Origin: an uncultured Clostridia bacterium
Lineage (GTDB): Bacteria; Bacillota; Clostridia; Christensenellales; Borkfalkiaceae
Direction: 5' to 3'
Assembly (NCBI GenBank): GCA_934271065.1
Contig: CAKQQQ010000008.1
Span: 1-64,000 of the forward strand
Length of the DNA: 64,000 bases
A program made the translations under genes and the position numbers. How positions within the stretch are numbered: position 1 is the first letter of the stretch; each line of letters opens with the position of its first letter. This document shows, piece after piece, positions 39,649 through 49,284 of the stretch. The notes under the pieces are model-generated. The model was not told the DNA's origin, ran no database searches, and was given only the letters and a program-made list of their open reading frames with translations.

Positions 39649-40209
39649 TTATTTCTTTACGCGTTCCATATATTCGCCCGTGCGGGTGTCGATACGGATA
39701 ACTTCGCCTTCGTTTACGAACATAGGCACTTGAATTTCCACGCCGGTTTCGAGTTTCGCTCTCTTGGTGGCGTTGGTGGCGGTGTTGCCCGCTACGCCCG
39801 GCTCGGACTCGGTGACGAGAAGTTCTACGAAGTTGTCGCAATCGACCGAGAAGGCTTTGCCTTTATAGAATTTGACCGTTACGGGATCGTTCTCTTTGAT
39901 CCATTTGAGCGCGTCTTCGACCTGCTCGTAATTAAGGGGTTCCATATTGTACTCTTCGTCCATAAAGTAGTACAGTTCTCCGTCGTTATAAGAATAGGTC
40001 ATCTTCTTGGTTTCGATGACGGCGTTCTCGAATTTTTCGGTCGGGTTGAACGTGATCTGCAAAACCTTTCCGTCGACGACGTTTTTAAGCGTGGTTCTTA
40101 CGAACGCCGCGCCTTTACCGGGTTTAACGTGAAGGAAGTCTACTACCGTCCAGACTTTTCCGTCGTATTCGATCGTGACGCCTTTTCTTAAATCTCCTGC
40201 GTATACCAT
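39649..40209 (-). CDS. efp: Elongation factor P
   Basis: EF-P rescues ribosomes stalled at polyproline. This 186-residue protein has three beta-barrel domains. The loop KPGKGAAF carries the Lys that is modified in other species, and the signature TATNATKRAKLETGVEIQVP is in domain III region. AAGGAG precedes the ATG. It lies 33 bp after the peptidase gene. Confidence 0.97.
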   Translation of the reverse strand: MVYAGDLRKGVTIEYDGKVWTVVDFLHVKPGKGAAFVRTTLKNVVDGKVLQITFNPTEKFENAVIETKKMTYSYNDGELYYFMDEEYNMEPLNYEQVEDALKWIKENDPVTVKFYKGKAFSVDCDNFVELLVTESEPGVAGNTATNATKRAKLETGVEIQVPMFVNEGEVIRIDTRTGEYMERVKK

Positions 40210-40242
40210 AAAAATTGCTCCTTGAAATATATCTATATTATT

Positions 40243-41325
40243 TTATTTAAGCCTTAATTTTTTTCTTTCGATCTCGCCGTTTTCTTTGATTACGACGAGC
40301 GATTTATCGTCTTTCATAAAGGAATGATAAACGCCGCCCGAAAGATAGCAACTGTCTTCTATTCTTATACCGAATTTGCCGTTGAAATACACGCCCGGTT
40401 CGTTGGAAAATACCATACCGTTTTCGAGAACGGTCTCGCCGCGAAGGGAAAGCGTGGGAAATTCGTGAATATTGACGCCGATACCGTGACCGAGCGAGTG
40501 CGTGAAATACTTGCCGTAGCCGAGACTTTCAAGCACGCCGCGCGCGTAACCGTCGGCTTGTTTGCCGCTTACGCCCGCTTTGATGTTTTCGGCGGCGGTT
40601 CTGTGCGCGAGAAGCGTCGCGAGATACGCGCGCTCGAATTCTTCGGTGGGTTCGCCGTAAAATACCGTGCGCGTCATATCGGAACAATATCCTTTATACA
40701 GACAGCCGAAGTCCATAAGCACGCATTCGTTCTTTTTAAGTTTCGTATCGCCCGTTTCGTGATGGGGAACGGCGGCGTTTTTACCGAACGCGACTATGGT
40801 GTCGAAAGAAGTGCCGCCCGCGCCGTTTTTACGGAAGTTATATTCGAGTTCGGCGGCGAGTTGCTTTTCGGTTACGCCTTCTTTTATAAACGGCAGTACC
40901 GCAAGCCACGACTTCTCTGCGATTTCGCAAGCCTTTTTGATGTTTTTAAGTTCTTCTTCGCTTTTAATCGCCGCCATAGCGGTAAGTTCGGAAGATATAT
41001 CTGCGTAAGCGTAGCCGAGTTTTTTAAGCGTCTCGTATTCGGAAAGGGTTACTTTCGTAAAGTCGATACCGACGGTCTTCGCGCCGACCTTTTCCGCCGC
41101 GGCGGTTAAAGCCGAATAATCGGAGCCGAGTATGACTTTTACGCCCTTGCGGACGAGATTTTTTTCAGCCGCTTTAAGATATCTGTTGTCTACGACGAAC
41201 GAAACTTCGTCTTCGGTTACTATAACGTACCCCGCCGTCGAATGAAAACCGAGATAGTAAAGTCTCTCTTTTTCGTCCGTGATAAGCGCGATATCGTATT
41301 TATCGAACGCAAACTTATTCAACAT
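40243..41325 (-). CDS. M24 family Xaa-Pro aminopeptidase
   Basis: A 360-residue metallopeptidase that removes N-terminal residues before proline. The creatinase-like N-terminal domain is followed by the pita-bread domain. Its metal ligands are visible in MDFGCLYKGYCSDMTRT (two Asp), HSLGHGIG (His), SNEPGVY (Glu) and IRIEDS (Glu). I start it at 41325, 7 bp after the -10 box; a start 12 codons upstream would lie inside the promoter. It is another near-leaderless gene. The pepP-efp order is common in Firmicutes. Confidence 0.93.
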   Translation of the reverse strand: MLNKFAFDKYDIALITDEKERLYYLGFHSTAGYVIVTEDEVSFVVDNRYLKAAEKNLVRKGVKVILGSDYSALTAAAEKVGAKTVGIDFTKVTLSEYETLKKLGYAYADISSELTAMAAIKSEEELKNIKKACEIAEKSWLAVLPFIKEGVTEKQLAAELEYNFRKNGAGGTSFDTIVAFGKNAAVPHHETGDTKLKKNECVLMDFGCLYKGYCSDMTRTVFYGEPTEEFERAYLATLLAHRTAAENIKAGVSGKQADGYARGVLESLGYGKYFTHSLGHGIGVNIHEFPTLSLRGETVLENGMVFSNEPGVYFNGKFGIRIEDSCYLSGGVYHSFMKDDKSLVVIKENGEIERKKLRLK

Positions 41326-41332
41326 ATCTAAA

Positions 41333-41361
41333 ATAATAGCACAATCGGGCTTGTTCGTCAA
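41333..41361 (-). promoter_or_regulatory. Promoter of the M24 peptidase-efp unit
   Basis: TTGACG (41356-41361), a 17-bp spacer and TATTAT (41333-41338) on the minus strand. Confidence 0.7.
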
Positions 41362-41406
41362 TTATTTTCGCCCGTCTGCCCGACTTTTTTATCGGATTTG
41401 AAACGA

Positions 41407-41967
41407 CTAAACGGTTTCGTCGTTATCCGCCGCCGACGGTTCGGTTTCGGACGCTCCAGTTACGGGCGGCTCGGTTTCGGCTTTCGACGCTTCCGCCGCC
41501 GCGCGGGCGCGTTCGCTGTCTTCGCGGTGTTTTTCGGTTATTTCTTTCTTATACTGCTCGCCGTAAATTTTATACGCGGCGGCTATTTTGCCGACGTCTC
41601 TCGCGCTGAGCCGTTCGAGTTCCGCTTTGTACCGCTCGGCTTTCTTCTCGTTGTTCGGTCTGATTACCGTAAACCACAAAAGCGTGAAAACGAGAATCGC
41701 GCCGTATATGCACGACCAGATTATAAACGTGGACGTCTTGTACTTGAATTTTGAATCGATCTGCGCGAAAATGAACGAAAGCAGTATAAGCGCGTAAGCC
41801 GCGCTCATAAGCATCGACGTGAATTTTACCGAAAAGGTCACCGCCTTGTTGAGATCGCGAAGTTTCGATATGCCCGTCGCGTAAAAATTACGCTCGCCCA
41901 TACTCTGCTTTTTTCGCGCTTCTTTGCTCGTGACGCGTTTAACGTCCTTAAAATCGTCTCTGATCAT
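41407..41967 (-). CDS. Unknown two-helix membrane protein
   Basis: A 186-residue protein that I do not recognise. It has two transmembrane helices at about residues 49-68 and 80-102, a charged N-terminus, a coiled-coil-like basic region (about 110-150) and a Glu/Ala/Thr-rich disordered tail. Its start overlaps the uvrA stop (ATGA), and AAGGAG lies upstream, so it is coexpressed with uvrBA. Confidence 0.75.
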   Translation of the reverse strand: MIRDDFKDVKRVTSKEARKKQSMGERNFYATGISKLRDLNKAVTFSVKFTSMLMSAAYALILLSFIFAQIDSKFKYKTSTFIIWSCIYGAILVFTLLWFTVIRPNNEKKAERYKAELERLSARDVGKIAAAYKIYGEQYKKEITEKHREDSERARAAAEASKAETEPPVTGASETEPSAADNDETV

Positions 41968-44795
41968 CGCTGATTTTCTCCTTTGAATATTTTTGCTAAA
42001 AATTGCCCCGTATAACTCTCTTTAACCGTCGCGACTTCTTCGGGAGTACCCGTCGCAACCACCGTTCCGCCGCCGTCGCCGCCTTCCGGACCGAGATCCA
42101 CGATATAATCCGCGACCTTTATGACGTCGAGATTATGCTCGATTACGATAACCGTATTGCCCGCGTCGCGCAGTCGTTCGAGTATGGATAGAAGTTTATC
42201 CACGTCGTAACTGTGCAAGCCCGTGGTCGGCTCGTCGAGAATATACAAGGTCTTGCCCGTCGAACGCTTTGAAAGTTCGGTGGCGAGTTTTACCCTTTGC
42301 GCTTCCCCGCCCGAAAGCGTGGTGGCGGACTGACCGAGTTTTATATACCCTAACCCGACGTCGCGCAAGGCTTTGATTTTGCCGTAAATGCGCGGCACGT
42401 TGGCGAAAAAGTCGGTCGCTTCGTCAACCGTCATATCGAGTACGTCGGATATGTTCTTGCCCTTATACCTTACTTCGAGCGTTTCGTGATTGTAACGCTT
42501 GCCTTTACAGACTTCGCACGGAACGAACACGTCGGGTAAGAAGTGCATTTCTATCTTGATTATTCCGTCGCCCGAACAGCGTTCGCACCTGCCGCCCTGA
42601 ATGTTGAACGAGAATCTGCCCGATTTATAACCGCGTTCTTTCGCGTCCTGCGTGGCGGCGAACAGTTCCCTTATCGGAGTGAACGCGCCCGTGTACGTCG
42701 CGGGGTTGCTTCGCGGAGTTCTGCCTATGGGGCTTTGGTCTATCGCTATCACGTTGTCGAAGTATTCGAGACCGAACACCGCGTCGGCGTTGCCTTCGCG
42801 CATTTTCGCGCCGTTAAGCCCGTTGGCGAACGCGGGTAACAAAATTTCGTTGATAAGCGAACTCTTACCGCTGCCCGACACGCCCGTAACCGCAGTCAGA
42901 AGCCCTACGGGGAAAGATACGTCTACGTTTTTCAGGTTATTCTGCTTCGCACCCTTAACGCCGAGCGCGCGCCCGTCGGGTATATGCCTGAAAGACGGAA
43001 TTTCTATTTTTCTTCTGCCCGACAGATAGTCGCCCGTTATGGAACGCGGTTCGGCGCAGACGTCCGCAATACTGCCCTTGGCGACGATTTCTCCGCCGTG
43101 TACGCCCGCCTTAGGTCCGATGTCCACGATATAATCCGCCGCGCGGATAGTGTCTTCGTCGTGTTCGACGACGATAAGCGTGTTGCCGAGATCGCGCAGG
43201 CGCAGCAGCGTTTTTATAAGTTTTTCGTTGTCGCGCTGATGAAGACCGATACTCGGCTCGTCGAGAATATACAATACGCCCGTAAGCCCGCTGCCGATTT
43301 GCGTAGCAAGCCGTATGCGTTGCGCTTCGCCGCCCGAAAGCGAGCCTGCGCCGCGCGAAAGCGTAAGGTAGCCGAGCCCTACGTCGGTTAAAAATTTAAG
43401 CCGAGCCTTTATCTCTTTGATTATTCTGCCGGCTATCATCGTCTGCGTTTCGTTAAGGCTTAACCCGTCTATAAATTCGTTCGCCTTTATTACCGATAAA
43501 TCGCAAAACGCGGATATATCCAGCCCGCCGACGGTTACGGACAACGCTTCCTTTTTAAGACGCTTTCCGTGACACTCGTCGCAAGGCGAACTTACCATAT
43601 ACCGCTCTATTTCGGACTTTACGAAATCGCTGGTCGTTTCGCGGTACCTGCGTTCGAGATTAGGTATAACGCCTTCGTAAGCCGAATCGTAACTGCCGCT
43701 GAACGTGCGCGTGGAATAGGTCATTTTAATCTTTTCGCCGCCGTTGCCGTACAGTAACGTATGCAGAACGTCTTTCGGCAAGTCCTTTACGGGAACGTCG
43801 AGATCGAACCCGTAACGCTTTGACAGCGCGCGGAAATACATTTCCGTCATTCTGCCCGTATCGAGATTCCAGCCCGACACGCAAAGCGCGCCTTCGCGCA
43901 GGGTTTTGTTCGCGTCGCCTATTACGAGTTTTTCGTCGATTCTGGACGTGTACCCCAACCCGTTACACTTCGGACACGCGCCGTAGGGGTTATTGAACGA
44001 GAACGAACGCGGTTCTATTTCGCCTACGGAAACGCCGCATACGGGGCAGGAATACGCGGTGGAGAACAACTCGCTCTTTCCGTCGCATTCTATAACCACC
44101 AAGCCTTCGGCGAGTTTTAACGCGGTTTCGAGACTGTCGGTAAGGCGTTTTCTTATTCCGTCTTTGACGATAAGCCTGTCCACCACGACGGACACGTCGT
44201 GCTTGACGTTTTTATCGAGTTTTACGTCTTCGGACAAATCGTATACCGAGCCGTCTATTTCGACGCGTGCGTAACCGCTTTTTCTGTAACCTTCGAGTTG
44301 TTTGGTAAACTCGCCCTTTCTGCCCCTTACGACGGGCGCGTTTACGAGTATTTTACTGCCCGTTTCCATTCGCAGAACGCGGTCGGCGATCTGGTCTACC
44401 GTAATCTTTTCTATCACTCTGCCGCAGACGGGGCAATGCGGAACGCCCACGCGCGCGTACAAAAGCCTTAAATAGTCGTAGATTTCGGTTACCGTGCCGA
44501 CGGTCGAACGCGGGTTGTTGGACGTGGTTTTCTGATCGATCGATATAGCGGGCGACAAGCCTTCTATACTCTCCACGTCGGGTTTCTCCATCTGACCGAG
44601 AAACATTCGCGCGTAACTCGAAAGACTTTCCATATACTTTCTCTGCCCTTCGGCAAAAATCGTATCGAAAGCCAGCGTCGATTTACCCGAACCCGACAAG
44701 CCCGTAAAAACGACGAGTTTGTCTCTCGGTATATCCACGCTTATATTTTTAAGATTATTCTCTTTCGCGCCTTTTATTTTAAGATATTCTATCAT
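41964..44795 (-). CDS. uvrA: Excinuclease ABC subunit A
   Basis: UvrA is the damage-sensing ATPase of nucleotide excision repair. Both ATP sites are complete: Walker A GLSGSGKST and GVSGSGKSS, with two LSGGEAQR signatures. The zinc modules are present (CPVCGRVIE, CPKCNG, CERCSGDG). I start it at 44795 with IEYLKIKGAKENNLKN, giving 943 residues, the normal length; no good ribosome site is visible. It follows uvrB by 26 bp. Confidence 0.97.
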   Translation of the reverse strand: MIEYLKIKGAKENNLKNISVDIPRDKLVVFTGLSGSGKSTLAFDTIFAEGQRKYMESLSSYARMFLGQMEKPDVESIEGLSPAISIDQKTTSNNPRSTVGTVTEIYDYLRLLYARVGVPHCPVCGRVIEKITVDQIADRVLRMETGSKILVNAPVVRGRKGEFTKQLEGYRKSGYARVEIDGSVYDLSEDVKLDKNVKHDVSVVVDRLIVKDGIRKRLTDSLETALKLAEGLVVIECDGKSELFSTAYSCPVCGVSVGEIEPRSFSFNNPYGACPKCNGLGYTSRIDEKLVIGDANKTLREGALCVSGWNLDTGRMTEMYFRALSKRYGFDLDVPVKDLPKDVLHTLLYGNGGEKIKMTYSTRTFSGSYDSAYEGVIPNLERRYRETTSDFVKSEIERYMVSSPCDECHGKRLKKEALSVTVGGLDISAFCDLSVIKANEFIDGLSLNETQTMIAGRIIKEIKARLKFLTDVGLGYLTLSRGAGSLSGGEAQRIRLATQIGSGLTGVLYILDEPSIGLHQRDNEKLIKTLLRLRDLGNTLIVVEHDEDTIRAADYIVDIGPKAGVHGGEIVAKGSIADVCAEPRSITGDYLSGRRKIEIPSFRHIPDGRALGVKGAKQNNLKNVDVSFPVGLLTAVTGVSGSGKSSLINEILLPAFANGLNGAKMREGNADAVFGLEYFDNVIAIDQSPIGRTPRSNPATYTGAFTPIRELFAATQDAKERGYKSGRFSFNIQGGRCERCSGDGIIKIEMHFLPDVFVPCEVCKGKRYNHETLEVRYKGKNISDVLDMTVDEATDFFANVPRIYGKIKALRDVGLGYIKLGQSATTLSGGEAQRVKLATELSKRSTGKTLYILDEPTTGLHSYDVDKLLSILERLRDAGNTVIVIEHNLDVIKVADYIVDLGPEGGDGGGTVVATGTPEEVATVKESYTGQFLAKIFKGENQR

Positions 44796-44821
44796 AGTTT
44801 CAAATTTATCCGCCCCGAAAA

Positions 44822-46786
44822 TCAGCGTTGACGCATTTTGCGTTTCAGTTTCGCGATCGCGTCGCGAATTTCGATACAACGCTCGAAGTCGAGATTAGCC
44901 GACGCGACTTTCATCAACGCCTGCAATTTCTCTATTTCGTCGGGTATGTCGCTCGCCCGTATATCCTGCGTAGGATCGGCTTTTTTGGATATTTCGAGCG
45001 TGTTTATTATTTTTTTAATTATGGTTTTGGGCGTTATGCCGTGTTTCAGGTTATATTCCGACTGAATTTTTCTTCTGCGCGCGGTTTCGTCCATCGCGCG
45101 TTTCATACTGTCGGTAACCACGTCGGCGTACATTATAACTCTGCCTTCGGCGTTTCTCGCCGTTCTGCCTATCGTCTGAATGAGCGCGGTGTCGCTGCGC
45201 AAAAAGCCTTCTTTATCCGCGTCGAGAATGGCTACGAGTTTTACTTCCGGCATATCCAGCCCTTCGCGCAGAAGGTTTATGCCGATAAGCACGTCAATGT
45301 CCCCGCGCCGAAGTTCCTGAATTATATCTATGCGTTCGAGCGTATCTACGTCGCTGTGCATATACCGCACCTTGAACGCCTGCTCTTTAAGATAATCGGT
45401 AAGACTTTCCGCCATCTTCTTCGTGAGAGTGGTGACGAGTATTCTTCCGCCGGACGCGATGACTTTCTTTATTTCCGCCTGTAAATCGTCTATCTGACCT
45501 TTGGTCGGTCTGACTTCCACCAACGGATCGAGCAGCCCCGTCGGGCGGATAATCTGCTCGGCAAAGTTGTCCGCTACGGACGTTTCGTACGCGGCGGGCG
45601 TCGCGGATATAAACGTGGTCTGACCTATGCGGGCGCAAAACTCGTCGAAAGTAAGCGGTCTGTTGTCGTACGCCGAACGAAGCCTGAACCCGTACCCGAC
45701 GAGATTGTCTTTTCTCGCCCTGTCGCCGTTGTACATAGCCCGTATCTGCGGAACGGTCATATGACTTTCGTCGATAAACACTATAAAATCTTTCGGGAAA
45801 TAATCAAGCAGAGTGAACGGCGGCTCGCCCGCCTTTCTTCCGTCGAAATATCTGCTGTAATTCTCTATACCGCTGCAATAACCTATCTCGCGCATCATCT
45901 CTATATCGTAAGACGTGCGCTGCAAAAGCCTTTGCGCTTCGAGAAGTTTGTTCTGCCGACGGAATTCTTCGACTTCTTCGCGCATATCCGCTTCTATGCG
46001 TTTAAGCGAAGTTTCCATTTTCTCGTCGCCGACGGCGTAATGGCTCGCCGGGAAAATAGCGACGTGTTTAAGCGTGTTTATCGCCTTGCCCGTAATGAAA
46101 TCGCACTCGCTGATCCTTTCTATCTCGTCGCCGAAAAACTCGACGCGGATATATACGTTATCGTTCGACGACGGGAATATTTCCACCACGTCGCCGCGAA
46201 CGCGGAACGACGAACGCGTAAAATCGATATCTTTACGGTCGTATTGACGGGAGACGAGTTTACGCATAAGTTCGTTGCGGTCGATCTCCATACCTTCTCT
46301 TAGCGATATGGCGAGCGCGTAATACTCTTCCGGCGCACCCAGCCCGTAAATGCACGAAACCGACGCCACGACGATAACGTCGTTACGCTCCGCAAGAGCG
46401 CAGGTCGCGCTGTGCCGAAGTTTATCGATTTCGTCGTTTATGGCAAGGTCTTTTTCTATATAAGTGTCCGTTGACGGAATATACGACTCGGGCTGATAAT
46501 AATCGTAATACGAAACGAAATATTCGACGCGGTTTTCGGGGAAAAATTCCCTTAACTCGTTACAGAGTTGCGCCGCGAGCGTTTTGTTGTGCGCGATGAC
46601 GAGCGTCGGGCGTTGCACGTTTTGTATGACGTTAGCCATAGTGAACGTCTTTCCGCTGCCCGTTACGCCGACCAGAACCTGACTTTTAAGCCCGTCCGCA
46701 AATCCTTCGGTCAGGCTTTTAATCGCTTCGGGCTGGTCGCCCGTGGGCTTATATTCGGATCGTAATACGAATTTTCTTTTCTCCAT
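44822..46786 (-). CDS. uvrB: Excinuclease ABC subunit B
   Basis: UvrB is the helicase-like damage verifier of excision repair. Walker A GVTGSGKTFT is near residue 40, the beta-hairpin region follows (YYDYYQPESYIP), DESHMT is motif II, and the helicase C motifs include QTIGRTARN. The C-terminal UVR motif (LDFERCIEIRDAI) binds UvrC. It is 654 residues, full length. Confidence 0.98.
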   Translation of the reverse strand: MEKRKFVLRSEYKPTGDQPEAIKSLTEGFADGLKSQVLVGVTGSGKTFTMANVIQNVQRPTLVIAHNKTLAAQLCNELREFFPENRVEYFVSYYDYYQPESYIPSTDTYIEKDLAINDEIDKLRHSATCALAERNDVIVVASVSCIYGLGAPEEYYALAISLREGMEIDRNELMRKLVSRQYDRKDIDFTRSSFRVRGDVVEIFPSSNDNVYIRVEFFGDEIERISECDFITGKAINTLKHVAIFPASHYAVGDEKMETSLKRIEADMREEVEEFRRQNKLLEAQRLLQRTSYDIEMMREIGYCSGIENYSRYFDGRKAGEPPFTLLDYFPKDFIVFIDESHMTVPQIRAMYNGDRARKDNLVGYGFRLRSAYDNRPLTFDEFCARIGQTTFISATPAAYETSVADNFAEQIIRPTGLLDPLVEVRPTKGQIDDLQAEIKKVIASGGRILVTTLTKKMAESLTDYLKEQAFKVRYMHSDVDTLERIDIIQELRRGDIDVLIGINLLREGLDMPEVKLVAILDADKEGFLRSDTALIQTIGRTARNAEGRVIMYADVVTDSMKRAMDETARRRKIQSEYNLKHGITPKTIIKKIINTLEISKKADPTQDIRASDIPDEIEKLQALMKVASANLDFERCIEIRDAIAKLKRKMRQR

Positions 46787-46835
46787 AATCGTTTATACTC
46801 CGCCCCGACTTCTCCGCCCGATTAGTTTGAGCATA

Positions 46836-47513
46836 TTAATCGTTTTTTATAAAATCGAGTATAGGCGTAACGTCGTCGAGCGAGTGCGGATGATGCCCGC
46901 AATCGGGTTTTATCAGATATTTGAAGTTTTCGCCGCGCGTTAAAGCAAAGTCGATGAGTTTTGCGGAATTATCGTCGAAAGACACGACTTCGTCCTTTCC
47001 GCCGGCGATAAGCAAAAGCGGTATTTTATGCGAGAAAAACTCCGCCAGATTAAATATCGGCGAGCCTTTGAAGCGTTTAAGCGTCTCTTTGGTAAGGCAG
47101 TATTCTTCGAGCATCTGCGCCTGTTCGGGCGAGTCTTCTTTCGGCCACGAGCGAAGATCGAGTACGGGCGCGTCGAGATAGATTTTATCGACGTATTCGG
47201 GATAAAAAAGCGCGTAATTGAACGCGTAAAGCCCGCCGCGGCTGAACCCGAAAAGGCACGCCTTTTTGCAAAGCGGAAACCTGCTTAAAAGGTCGATATG
47301 AAAATCGTGCATAAGGCGCACCGCGCCGTTACTGCCGTATTTATCGCTTATCTTGTAATATACGCGCGTGTACCCGTCTTCGAGCAGCGCGCGTTCGGCG
47401 TTATCGAACGCGTAGAAAAATTCGGTCTTCCAAATCCACTTCCCGTTAGGTTTTTCGGGCGTAATTACGGTTGCGGTAAAGCCGTTGAATTCGTATTCGG
47501 TTAAAAATTCCAT
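46836..47513 (-). CDS. Alpha/beta hydrolase
   Basis: A 225-residue alpha/beta-hydrolase fold protein. The nucleophile elbow is GFSRGG, the acid is in GGKDEVV and the His is in PDCGHHPHS near the C-terminus, so the triad is complete. The substrate is unknown; relatives include acyl esterases and dienelactone-hydrolase-like enzymes. It is the first gene of the uvrBA transcript, with a 49-bp gap to uvrB. Confidence 0.8.
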   Translation of the reverse strand: MEFLTEYEFNGFTATVITPEKPNGKWIWKTEFFYAFDNAERALLEDGYTRVYYKISDKYGSNGAVRLMHDFHIDLLSRFPLCKKACLFGFSRGGLYAFNYALFYPEYVDKIYLDAPVLDLRSWPKEDSPEQAQMLEEYCLTKETLKRFKGSPIFNLAEFFSHKIPLLLIAGGKDEVVSFDDNSAKLIDFALTRGENFKYLIKPDCGHHPHSLDDVTPILDFIKND

Positions 47514-47547
47514 ATAGCAACTCTCGCTTGCAGATTGATACGCATAA

Positions 47548-47576
47548 ATTTTAGCATTTATTTTAATAAAAGTAAA
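47548..47576 (-). promoter_or_regulatory. Promoter of the hydrolase-uvrBA unit
   Basis: TTTACT (47571-47576), a 17-bp spacer and TAAAAT (47548-47553) on the minus strand. I see no LexA-type box next to it. Confidence 0.55.
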
Positions 47577-47637
47577 CGACTTACGGAATAAATAAAAAAA
47601 TTAACGAAACTTTTTTGAAAAACGGCGTAAAAATCTC

Positions 47638-47666
47638 TTGCCAAAAAACGTATTTAGTGTTATACT
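47638..47666 (+). promoter_or_regulatory. Promoter of tRNA-Ala
   Basis: TTGCCA (47638-47643), a 17-bp spacer and TATACT (47661-47666), 29 bp before the tRNA. Confidence 0.65.
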
Positions 47667-47695
47667 GTTTGCGTTGTTTACGAAAACTACCGCTT

Positions 47696-47771
47696 GGGGA
47701 TATGGCTCAGTTGGTAGAGCGATGCGTTCGCAACGCATAGGCCAGGGGTTCGAATCCCCTTATCTCCACCA
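47696..47771 (+). tRNA. tRNA-Ala (anticodon CGC)
   Basis: A complete 76-nt cloverleaf. The acceptor GGGGATA pairs with TATCTCC and gives the alanine identity pair G3-U70. The anticodon stem ATGCG/CGCAT encloses TTCGCAA (anticodon CGC). The T-arm has GGTTCGAATCC and CCA is encoded. An accessory region begins just downstream. Confidence 0.95.
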
Positions 47772-47778
47772 AGAAAGG

Positions 47779-47826
47779 ACTATCCGAACACTGCTGTATC
47801 AAAAAGCGGTATTCGGATAGTTTTTA
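47779..47826 (+). terminator. Terminator of tRNA-Ala
   Basis: ACTATCCGAACACTGC pairs with GCGGTATTCGGATAGT (G-U and mismatch tolerated) and is followed by TTTTT. Confidence 0.75.
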
Positions 47827-47840
47827 CTTTACCAAAAGAA

Positions 47841-48159
47841 GGGACGCTATGAAATGCGTCCTTTTTTCATATATAATACATTATCCTTTTTTATTTGCCT
47901 TTCGTTGGGGCTATCGTCGCATAAGTCAGCGAATATGTCAACGGCACAGAAAAATAGCGCGTAAACATTTCATATATAAAGATAGAGTCAGACTCGATAA
48001 TGAGTTTGGCTCTTTTTTTATTTCACGACACTATTTTTCGCTCAAATGTCTTTGGTCGTTGACATATTCAACGGTAACAAAATTTTCATTTTTAATGTTT
48101 CGACTTATGCCGTCTTGCCCCTGCCGAAAGGCAGAAAATAAAAAAGGAGTTACAAAAAA
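47841..48159 (+). other. Gene-free leader of the accessory operon
   Basis: No gene seen. It starts with a GGGACGC / GCGTCC hairpin plus T-run (47841-47867). A second AGAGTCAGACTC / GAGTTTGGCTCT hairpin with a T-tract follows near 47982-48019. An A-rich leader with CTGCCGAAAGGCAG just before the first gene resembles the leader at 28937-28987. These stacked terminator-like hairpins may attenuate the operon. Confidence 0.45.
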
Positions 48160-48468
48160 ATGAAAAAAGTAGCATTCTCAATCTCTAACGTAAGAAGTAA
48201 ATCGGATAAAAAGATATCCGGTTTCGGATACTTGTCCGAAGGTAATTTACTCTGTCCGTGTATCTCGAAGAACAATAAACCGTTCATAAGAGTATTCGAC
48301 GACGTAGAAAAAGCTTGCCGTCCTATTAAAGACAGGTCAAACGAATTCAAAGGCTATATCACAATGTATTTTACCGACGTTCCTGTTTACAGAGATAAAG
48401 ACGGTTCTTACGATATACTCGATTTAGAAGTCGAATATCAAGTATGGTACAAAATCGTGGAGGACTGA
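48160..48468 (+). CDS. Small protein of unknown function, first gene of the accessory operon
   Basis: A 102-residue protein with a basic start (MKKVAFSISNVRSKSDKK) and a mixed alpha/beta pattern. I do not recognise it. AAGGAG lies upstream. A truncated copy of this gene lies at 28988 inside the tRNA-Ser element, so it belongs to a mobile gene pool. The next gene begins 3 bp after its stop. Confidence 0.7.
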   Translation: MKKVAFSISNVRSKSDKKISGFGYLSEGNLLCPCISKNNKPFIRVFDDVEKACRPIKDRSNEFKGYITMYFTDVPVYRDKDGSYDILDLEVEYQVWYKIVED

Positions 48469-48471
48469 AAA

Positions 48472-48723
48472 ATGATAAACTTAAACGAAATTGCTTTTAT
48501 AGATATAGACGGTTTCGACTATAACGACGGCGAATGTCTTATCCGATTTGACACGGTGGCATACTACCCCGACAAAAAACAAATTACTTTTGCCGTTACA
48601 AAACAAGGCAGAATTAGCGTACTCGATTATCAAGTGTTTGAAGATACTAACGGACACTATATCGAATACGGATACACTTACAAAAAAATATATATCGACG
48701 ATTTGAAGGAGCAACTGAAATGA
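48472..48723 (+). CDS. Unknown 83-residue protein
   Basis: A short beta-rich protein (LNEIAFIDIDGFDYNDGECLIR, VAYYPDKKQITFAV) without recognised motifs. GTGGAGG precedes its ATG. It overlaps the ardA start by 4 bp, so the two are translated together. Confidence 0.7.
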   Translation: MINLNEIAFIDIDGFDYNDGECLIRFDTVAYYPDKKQITFAVTKQGRISVLDYQVFEDTNGHYIEYGYTYKKIYIDDLKEQLK

Positions 48724-49268
48724 AAGGAAATATCAATATTGTAATAGGTTCTTGGGGTTCATATAACGAATGTAACGAAAGAGCGTTAGGCTCGAAATGG
48801 CTTGACCTTTCGGACTATTCCGATTGGGACGAAATTGTAGAAGAACTTAAAAAAGAAGGCTTTGAACTTGACGGTATCGACGAAGAACTGTTCATACAGG
48901 ACGTTGAAGGTATCGAAGACCGTTCAATAAATTGGGATTACGTAAATCCCGAAACGCTGTTCAATACTTTAAAAGAATCGGGCGTTTTAGACGACGATTA
49001 CAAATACAAAGTTTTTTGTGCGTTCCTTGAAGTGCGTGATTTCGATGATTTTGAAGAAAAAGTAAAATCTCACGGCGACCATTGGGGCGATTGTATCAAT
49101 CTTTGGAGCGGCTATTCGTGGGAAGATTACGGACGTGAAATGCTTGACTGCTGCGGTTACAATATTCCGTCTGAACTTGAAGATTATATCGACTACGAAC
49201 ACTACGGCGAAAGTTTCAAGTATGACGGCATAGAAGAATACAGCGACGGACTTATAGAAATTTTATAA
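48720..49268 (+). CDS. ardA: ArdA-like antirestriction protein
   Basis: ArdA proteins mimic DNA and block type I restriction enzymes when conjugative DNA enters a cell. This 182-residue protein is very acidic and carries family landmarks: the N-terminal GSWGSYNECN and KWLDLSD region and the C-terminal ELEDYIDYEHYGESF block. The length is typical (about 165-185). GGAG lies upstream. Its place among small early genes next to an AcrIIA9-type protein fits an anti-defence island. Confidence 0.82.
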   Translation: MKGNINIVIGSWGSYNECNERALGSKWLDLSDYSDWDEIVEELKKEGFELDGIDEELFIQDVEGIEDRSINWDYVNPETLFNTLKESGVLDDDYKYKVFCAFLEVRDFDDFEEKVKSHGDHWGDCINLWSGYSWEDYGREMLDCCGYNIPSELEDYIDYEHYGESFKYDGIEEYSDGLIEIL

Positions 49269-49284
49269 AGGAGATATTTTTACT